From Albimonas donghaensis (GTDB lineage: Bacteria > Pseudomonadota > Alphaproteobacteria > Rhodobacterales > Rhodobacteraceae): a stretch of DNA of 64,000 nucleotides. Location: the NCBI RefSeq assembly GCF_900106695.1, contig NZ_FNMZ01000001.1, positions 310,001 through 374,000 on the forward strand. The letters run 5' to 3'. The notes below the pieces were generated by a model that had not been told where the DNA came from, did not search any database, and saw only the letters and a program-made list of their open reading frames with translations. This document shows positions 59,978-64,000 of the stretch, piece by piece. The position numbers and the translations under genes were made by a program. The number at the start of each line of letters is the position of its first letter. Position 1 is the stretch's first letter.

Positions 59978-61345
59978 ATGCGGATTTCGAACAAGGCCCT
60001 CCGGGGCGTGAGCTTCGGGGCGACGGCGATGCTCGCGCTCGGCGCGGCGACCGAGGCGGGGGCGCGCAGCGTTACGCTGACGCTGGTCTCGGGCCTGTCG
60101 AACGGCGGGCCGGTGGCCGACGGGGTGGCGGTGCCCGGCGCGCCGGACGCGGTTCTGCTGCTCGAACTCCGCGGCGGCGCGATCAGCCTGGTGGACCGGG
60201 CGACGGGAAGCTCGACCCCGTTCCTCGCCCCGATCGGGTTCGAGGGCGCGCCGCTCTCCTCCCAGGCCTGGGCCGCGGCCTATTCGTTGGCGCTGGCGCC
60301 GGATTTCGCGACATCGGGCCTGTTCTACGTCAGCTTCTCCACCGGCGATCGGCGCAACGTGCTGGTGGAGTACCGCGCCGATCCCGGGGCGATGACGGTG
60401 GACCCCGCCACCCAGCGCCAGGTGCTGAGCATCGACCCGTGGGTCGCGCCCTCCGCCGGCGCGCATATGGGCGGCGCGATCAGCTTCGGGCCGGACGGTC
60501 ACCTCTACATGACCACCGGCGACAATGACGGGCCGTTCGGCGCGGGCTCGGGCAATCCGGGGCAGGACGTGACCTCGCGGCTCGGCAAGGTGCTGCGCAT
60601 CGACCCTACGGGGGGCGACGCCTTTCCGGACGACCCGGCCAACAACTACGCGATCCCGCCCGGCAACCCGGATCTGGGCCCAGGCGCCGACCCCGCGATC
60701 TTCGCGCTGGGACTGCGCAATCCTTTCAAGGGCAAGTGGGATGCGGCCGGCGAGATGTTTCTTGTCGCCGATGTGGGCGAGGACGCGTGGGAGGAGGTCA
60801 ACCGCCTTTCCCCAGGCGCCAACTACGGCTGGGACGCGGCGGAGGGGCCCGACGCGGCGGGGGGCGAGGCGTCGCTGGCGGGCGAGCCGATGCTGCCGGT
60901 CCACGCCTATTCCCATGCGGCCGGGCCGTTCGGCGGGATCTCGGTCACCGGCGGGCTGATCGCCTCGGGCGGGCCGGCGGCGCTGGACGGGCTGTATCTG
61001 TTCACCGACTACGGGGTGGCGGCGAAGGCCATGAACGCGCCGTTCTGGACGCTGGATCCCGGGGATTTCGGAGCCGGCGCGCTGGCCTGGGACGTGACCA
61101 CGTCCGGCGGGGCGCTGACCCGGCCCATCGGCTACGCCCAGGACGCGGGCGGGCGGATCTATCTGTTCGACCAGGACGGCGAGGTGTGGGAGGTCGTCTC
61201 GGCCGCGGTCCCCGCGCCCGCCGCCGGTCTGTTGCTGGCGGCGGGCGTCGGGGTTTTGGCGTCTCGGGGATGGCGCCGGCGTCAGGCGACCAGCCCGAAG
61301 ATCACGCCCGCCAGCACCGCGCCCACCAGCCCGAAGCCCACATAG
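59978..61345 (+). CDS. Exported PQQ-type sugar dehydrogenase-like protein with sorting signal
   Basis: Encodes 455 residues starting MRISNKALRGVSFGATAMLA; signal peptide cleaved near residue 32. The body is a GSDH-type beta propeller: 'AHMGGAISFGPDGHLYMTTG', 'LGKVLRIDPTGGDAFPDDPA', 'FALGLRNPFKGKWDAAGEMF', 'VADVGEDAWEEVNRL' and 'GANYGWDAAEG'. Cofactor use is inferred from the family. The C-terminus has a PEP-CTERM-like segment ('VPAPAAGLLLAAGVGVLASR' then RRR) but continues 15 more residues, all antisense to the next gene, so the 3' ends overlap by 64 bases. A TTG start at 59945 is less likely. Confidence 0.8.
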   Translation: MRISNKALRGVSFGATAMLALGAATEAGARSVTLTLVSGLSNGGPVADGVAVPGAPDAVLLLELRGGAISLVDRATGSSTPFLAPIGFEGAPLSSQAWAAAYSLALAPDFATSGLFYVSFSTGDRRNVLVEYRADPGAMTVDPATQRQVLSIDPWVAPSAGAHMGGAISFGPDGHLYMTTGDNDGPFGAGSGNPGQDVTSRLGKVLRIDPTGGDAFPDDPANNYAIPPGNPDLGPGADPAIFALGLRNPFKGKWDAAGEMFLVADVGEDAWEEVNRLSPGANYGWDAAEGPDAAGGEASLAGEPMLPVHAYSHAAGPFGGISVTGGLIASGGPAALDGLYLFTDYGVAAKAMNAPFWTLDPGDFGAGALAWDVTTSGGALTRPIGYAQDAGGRIYLFDQDGEVWEVVSAAVPAPAAGLLLAAGVGVLASRGWRRRQATSPKITPASTAPTSPKPT

Positions 61346-62319
61346 GCTGCGAAGACCGGGAGGCGCACCAGCGACCACACCGCCGCCATCGCCGGGATGC
61401 AGGACACGGCCCCGGCGGTGAGGAAGGCCATCGCCGCCCCCGCGCTCATGCCCTGGGCGATCAGGGCGGCCAGAAGCGGGGGCGCCGCGTAGCCGTTCAG
61501 ATAGGCCGGCATCCCCACCAGGGCGCCCATCAGGATCGGGCCCAGCCCCTCGCCGCCGACGACGGAGACCACGGCCTCGGCCGGCACGAAGGTGATCATC
61601 ACCCCTTCCAGCAGGTAGGCCAGCGCCATCCATTTCAGCAGGAACAGGGCGTTGTCGCGGGCCTCGTGCGCGAAGGTCTCGCGCCGCGCCGGCTCCTGCC
61701 AGAACTTCCACACCGGGCGGCCGGAGAAGGGCGAGGGCCCGCAGCCGCAGCGCTTGATCGGGGCGGAGGCCTTGAGCGGCTCGGCGAAGGCCCCCGCGCG
61801 CATCATCCCTGCCATGGCGAAGCCGCCCATCAGCCCGATGGCGACCGCAGTCACCCCCTTGCCGATGGCGAAGTTCCAGCCCAGCGCGCCGGCGGTGATC
61901 AGGAAGGTGCCCGGGTCCATCAGGGGCGAGGACAGCCAGAACGCCATGACCGCCGGGATCGGCGCGCCCAGCGCCAGCAGGCCGGCGATGAAGGGGATCA
62001 CCTGGCAGGAGCAGAACGGCGCCAGCCCGCCGATCAGGGCGGCGGCGACGATCATCCGGCTCTGGCGGCCCTCGAAGGCGCGGGCCACCATGGTTTCGGC
62101 CCCGGTGGCCTTGAGGCCGGCGATCAGCGCCACGGCCAGCGCGATATAGGGCAGGGTGCCCGCGAAGGCGCCGATGGCGATGTCGAGCACCTCGGCCAGG
62201 TCGCCCGGCGCGGCCAGCGCCACGATGGCGAGCACCGCCAGCATGAACAGCACCACCCGGTCGAAGCGGCGCAGGCCGGCCCAGGCGGCGGCGGATGTGC
62301 GAGTGGCGAGGTCGGTCAT
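61282..62319 (-). CDS. ArsP-like permease (DUF318/COG0701 family)
   Basis: Encodes 345 residues with eight or more membrane segments. The family landmarks are 'GGLAPFCSCQVIPFIAGLLA' with its Cys pair, 'PLMDPGTFLITAGALGW', a cytoplasmic loop with 'KRCGCGPSPFSG' and a second 'GMPAYLNGYAAPPLLAALIA'. The family exports organoarsenicals or related toxic compounds. It is co-transcribed with the ArsR-type regulator just upstream (4-bp overlap). Confidence 0.8.
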   Translation of the reverse strand: MTDLATRTSAAAWAGLRRFDRVVLFMLAVLAIVALAAPGDLAEVLDIAIGAFAGTLPYIALAVALIAGLKATGAETMVARAFEGRQSRMIVAAALIGGLAPFCSCQVIPFIAGLLALGAPIPAVMAFWLSSPLMDPGTFLITAGALGWNFAIGKGVTAVAIGLMGGFAMAGMMRAGAFAEPLKASAPIKRCGCGPSPFSGRPVWKFWQEPARRETFAHEARDNALFLLKWMALAYLLEGVMITFVPAEAVVSVVGGEGLGPILMGALVGMPAYLNGYAAPPLLAALIAQGMSAGAAMAFLTAGAVSCIPAMAAVWSLVRLPVFAAYVGFGLVGAVLAGVIFGLVA

Positions 62320-62705
62320 CTCGCGGTCTCCTTCGAGACGGGGGATACGGGAAGGGAGGGGGAGGCGCCGCAGCCGGAATGCGCCTCATGCGCCTGGCCG
62401 GCGGCGTCGGCGCAGCATTCGGCGTGAAGGAAATGCGCCAGCGCCTCGATATTGGCGAAGCGGGCGCGGCAGATCAGGGACCGGCCCTGCCGCTCCTGGC
62501 TCAGCAGGTCGGCGGCGGCGAGAAAGCGCAGATGGTGCGACAGCGTCGAGGCGGCGATGCCCAGGCGTTCCTGCAAGGCGCCCACGGGCAGGCCCTCGGG
62601 CCCGGCGCGGACCAGGGCGCGGATCACTTCCAGCCGCGGCTCGGAGCCGAGCGCGGCGAAAGCCTGGGCGGCGGATTCGGGGGGGAGAAGTCTGTCGATG
62701 TCCAT
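62316..62705 (-). CDS. ArsR-family metalloregulator
   Basis: Encodes 129 residues: a winged helix with 'FAALGSEPRLEVIRALVRAG', 'LGIAASTLSHHLRFLAAADL' (recognition helix) and 'RQGRSLICRA'. The C-terminal 'HAECCADAAG' Cys pair and a later Cys ('HSGCG') could bind As(III) or another thiophilic metal. It should repress its own operon with the ArsP-like permease until the inducer binds. The ATG at 62705 is directly downstream of the operator-like palindrome. Confidence 0.85.
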   Translation of the reverse strand: MDIDRLLPPESAAQAFAALGSEPRLEVIRALVRAGPEGLPVGALQERLGIAASTLSHHLRFLAAADLLSQERQGRSLICRARFANIEALAHFLHAECCADAAGQAHEAHSGCGASPSLPVSPVSKETAR

Positions 62706-62740
62706 GATTCTAGAATTATAGAAATGAAGGGGGCGGTCAA
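62706..62740 (-). promoter_or_regulatory. ArsR operator and promoter
   Basis: The perfect palindrome ATTCTAGAAT (62707-62716) lies immediately before the arsR start, and TATAAT (62720 to 62715 on the minus strand) overlaps it. TTGACC (62740-62735) is a -35 candidate, although the 14-base spacer is short. A start point seven bases after TATAAT would make the message almost leaderless. Repressor binding at the palindrome would cover the -10 element. Confidence 0.5.
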
Positions 62741-62898
62741 GCCGGAAATGCGGCCGAGGACGCGGCGCGTCCGCGCCCGAAAAGGCGGAGCCCCCGCCCC
62801 GCCCCGGCGCGACGGGGAAGTGCGGGGGCTCCGGTCGCCCACGAAACTGGCCCAGGCGCCCCCCTCCGCCTGGCGGGAAGGGGCGCGTCAGGCCTCCG

Positions 62899-63666
62899 TC
62901 AGAAATTGTCCTTGCGCTTGCGGATCTCGGCGAAGATGGCGCCCGCATCGGCGCCGACCAGTTCCAGCCGCTCCTGGATCTCGCGCGAGTCGGGGCGCAG
63001 GAACGGGTTGGTCGCCAGCTCCTCGGCCAGCAGGACGGGCACGATCGGCGTCCCGGCCTCGTCGGCCTGGGCGATGCCCGCGATCCGCGCCTGAAGGGCT
63101 TCGTTGCCGGGCTCGATGGACAGGGCGAAGCGCCCGTTGGCGGCGCCGTAGTTGTGGCCCGAATAGACCAGCGTTTCCGGCGACAGGGCGAGCAGCTTCT
63201 TCAGGCTCTCCCACATCTGGAGATAGGTGCCCTCGAACACCCGCCCGCAGCCCAGCGCCATCAGGCTGTCGGCGGTGAAGGCCTTTTTCGCGCCCTCGAA
63301 GCAGTAGGCGATATGGCCGATCGTGTGGCCCGACACGTCGACGATCCGCGCCTGCTCGGCCCCGACGGAGACCATGTCCCCCTCCGACACCGTCACGTCC
63401 AGCGCCGGCAGCCGGGCCGCGTCGGCGCCATGGCCGACGGTTTTCGCGCCATAGGCCTCGACCAGCTCGGCGACGCCCTGGATATGGTCCGCATGGTGAT
63501 GGGTGATCAGAATCAGGTCCAGCTTGCCGCCGGCCGCGTCGATGGCGGCGCGCAGCGGGGCGGCGTCGGGCACGTCGACCACGGCCCAGACATTCTCGGT
63601 CGTCTCGTGGAGCAGATAGCCGTAGTTATCGTCCAGGCAGGGGATCACGGTGACTTCGAGCGGCAT
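62899..63666 (-). CDS. gloB: Hydroxyacylglutathione hydrolase (glyoxalase II)
   Basis: Encodes 255 residues of the metallo-beta-lactamase fold. Zinc motif 'THHHADH' (55-61), 'DVSGHTIGH', 'FTADSLMALGCGRVFEGT' and 'YSGHNYG' carry the binuclear metal and substrate residues; the C-terminal glutathione-binding domain ends 'EIRKRKDNF'. It hydrolyses S-lactoylglutathione in methylglyoxal detoxification. Start at 63666; it is divergent from the methyltransferase gene across 74 bases, a common Rhodobacterales pair. Confidence 0.95.
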   Translation of the reverse strand: MPLEVTVIPCLDDNYGYLLHETTENVWAVVDVPDAAPLRAAIDAAGGKLDLILITHHHADHIQGVAELVEAYGAKTVGHGADAARLPALDVTVSEGDMVSVGAEQARIVDVSGHTIGHIAYCFEGAKKAFTADSLMALGCGRVFEGTYLQMWESLKKLLALSPETLVYSGHNYGAANGRFALSIEPGNEALQARIAGIAQADEAGTPIVPVLLAEELATNPFLRPDSREIQERLELVGADAGAIFAEIRKRKDNF

Positions 63667-63740
63667 GGGGTTACCTCCACGGCTTGCATTTCCGGCGGTC
63701 GCGCGCAGCATACAGATCGACGCGAGGAGGATAAGGCCCC

Positions 63741-64000
63741 ATGCATCTCGACGTGATCGACCTGCGCCGGTTCTATTACCGCACCCCGCTCGGGCGCGCC
63801 GCCCAGCGCAGCCTGCAGGAGGCGATCCGCGCCCTGTGGCCCAACGTGGCCGGGGAGACGGTGGTGGGCTTCGGTTTCGCCGCGCCCCTGTTGAGGCCCT
63901 TCGTGAAGGAGGCCGCCCGCGTGGTCTGCCTGATGCCGGGTCCGCAGGGGGTCTGCCGCTGGCCGCCGGAGGGGCCGAACATGGCGGTTCTGGCCGAGGA
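63741..64000 (+). CDS. Class I SAM-dependent methyltransferase-like protein, C-terminus cut by window edge
   Basis: The frame is open to the end of the window; 86 residues are visible, starting [27 protein letters not shown] precedes the ATG. '[20 protein letters not shown]' resembles a degenerate SAM-binding strand-loop ('GxGxA'). A methyltransferase-type gene is often found divergent from gloB in Rhodobacterales. The catalytic part lies outside the window. Confidence 0.7.
   Translation, partial: MHLDVIDLRRFYYRTPLGRAAQRSLQEAIRALWPNVAGETVVGFGFAAPLLRPFVKEAARVVCLMPGPQGVCRWPPEGPNMAVLAE

Overview
The window is high-GC alphaproteobacterial DNA. The chromosomal part carries markers typical of Rhodobacterales: VPLPA-type C-terminal sorting signals, a xerD / small membrane protein / aroK-aroB arrangement, a TPP-riboswitch-controlled thiYZX operon, and gloB divergent from a methyltransferase gene. 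I cannot name the genus. Many long open frames on the strand opposite real genes are artefacts of the high GC and are left out.

Region 1 (1 to about 34,980) is most of an integrated podovirus-type prophage; its left end lies outside the window. The late genes run leftward from a putative small terminase (22.8 kb): large terminase, a gp13-like protein, portal, scaffold, capsid, a triplicated tail tubular protein A, tail tubular protein B, internal virion proteins, a very large multidomain 'polyvalent' protein and a T7-type tail fibre cut by the window edge. A 440-bp gene-free stretch (22,778-23,217) holds two mirror-image arrays of 11-bp repeats and is a candidate replication origin or late control region. 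Replication genes (SF3-like helicase, Toprim primase) and a tightly coupled early operon lie at 23.2-27.9 kb. Two divergent XRE regulators form the immunity switch, and a rightward operon of an AlpA-like protein and a tyrosine integrase ends at 30.4 kb. A small gene with its own promoter sits antisense inside the linker of the polyvalent protein.

Region 2 (30.8-34.6 kb) has visibly lower GC and carries a probable defence cargo: a GHKL/MORC-like ATPase overlapping a C5 cytosine methyltransferase, plus a separate HEPN-motif protein. It lies between the integrase and a tRNA-Lys(TTT) gene, whose 3' end is the likely attachment site.

Region 3 (35-64 kb) is host chromosome: an ArnT-like glycosyltransferase, secG, aldose epimerase, xerD, aroK, aroB, several VPLPA/PEP-CTERM-like exported proteins, a radical SAM protein, rpe, an SDR, tRNA-Gly(CCC), a globin, a hybrid histidine kinase with a LOV-like sensor and its LuxR-type regulator. 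These are followed by a 1.3-kb gene-free stretch with a 23-bp tandem repeat, the riboswitch and thiYZX operon, a secreted sugar-dehydrogenase-like protein, an ArsP-like permease with its ArsR regulator, gloB and the start of a methyltransferase gene.

No CRISPR array, rRNA or insertion sequence was seen.
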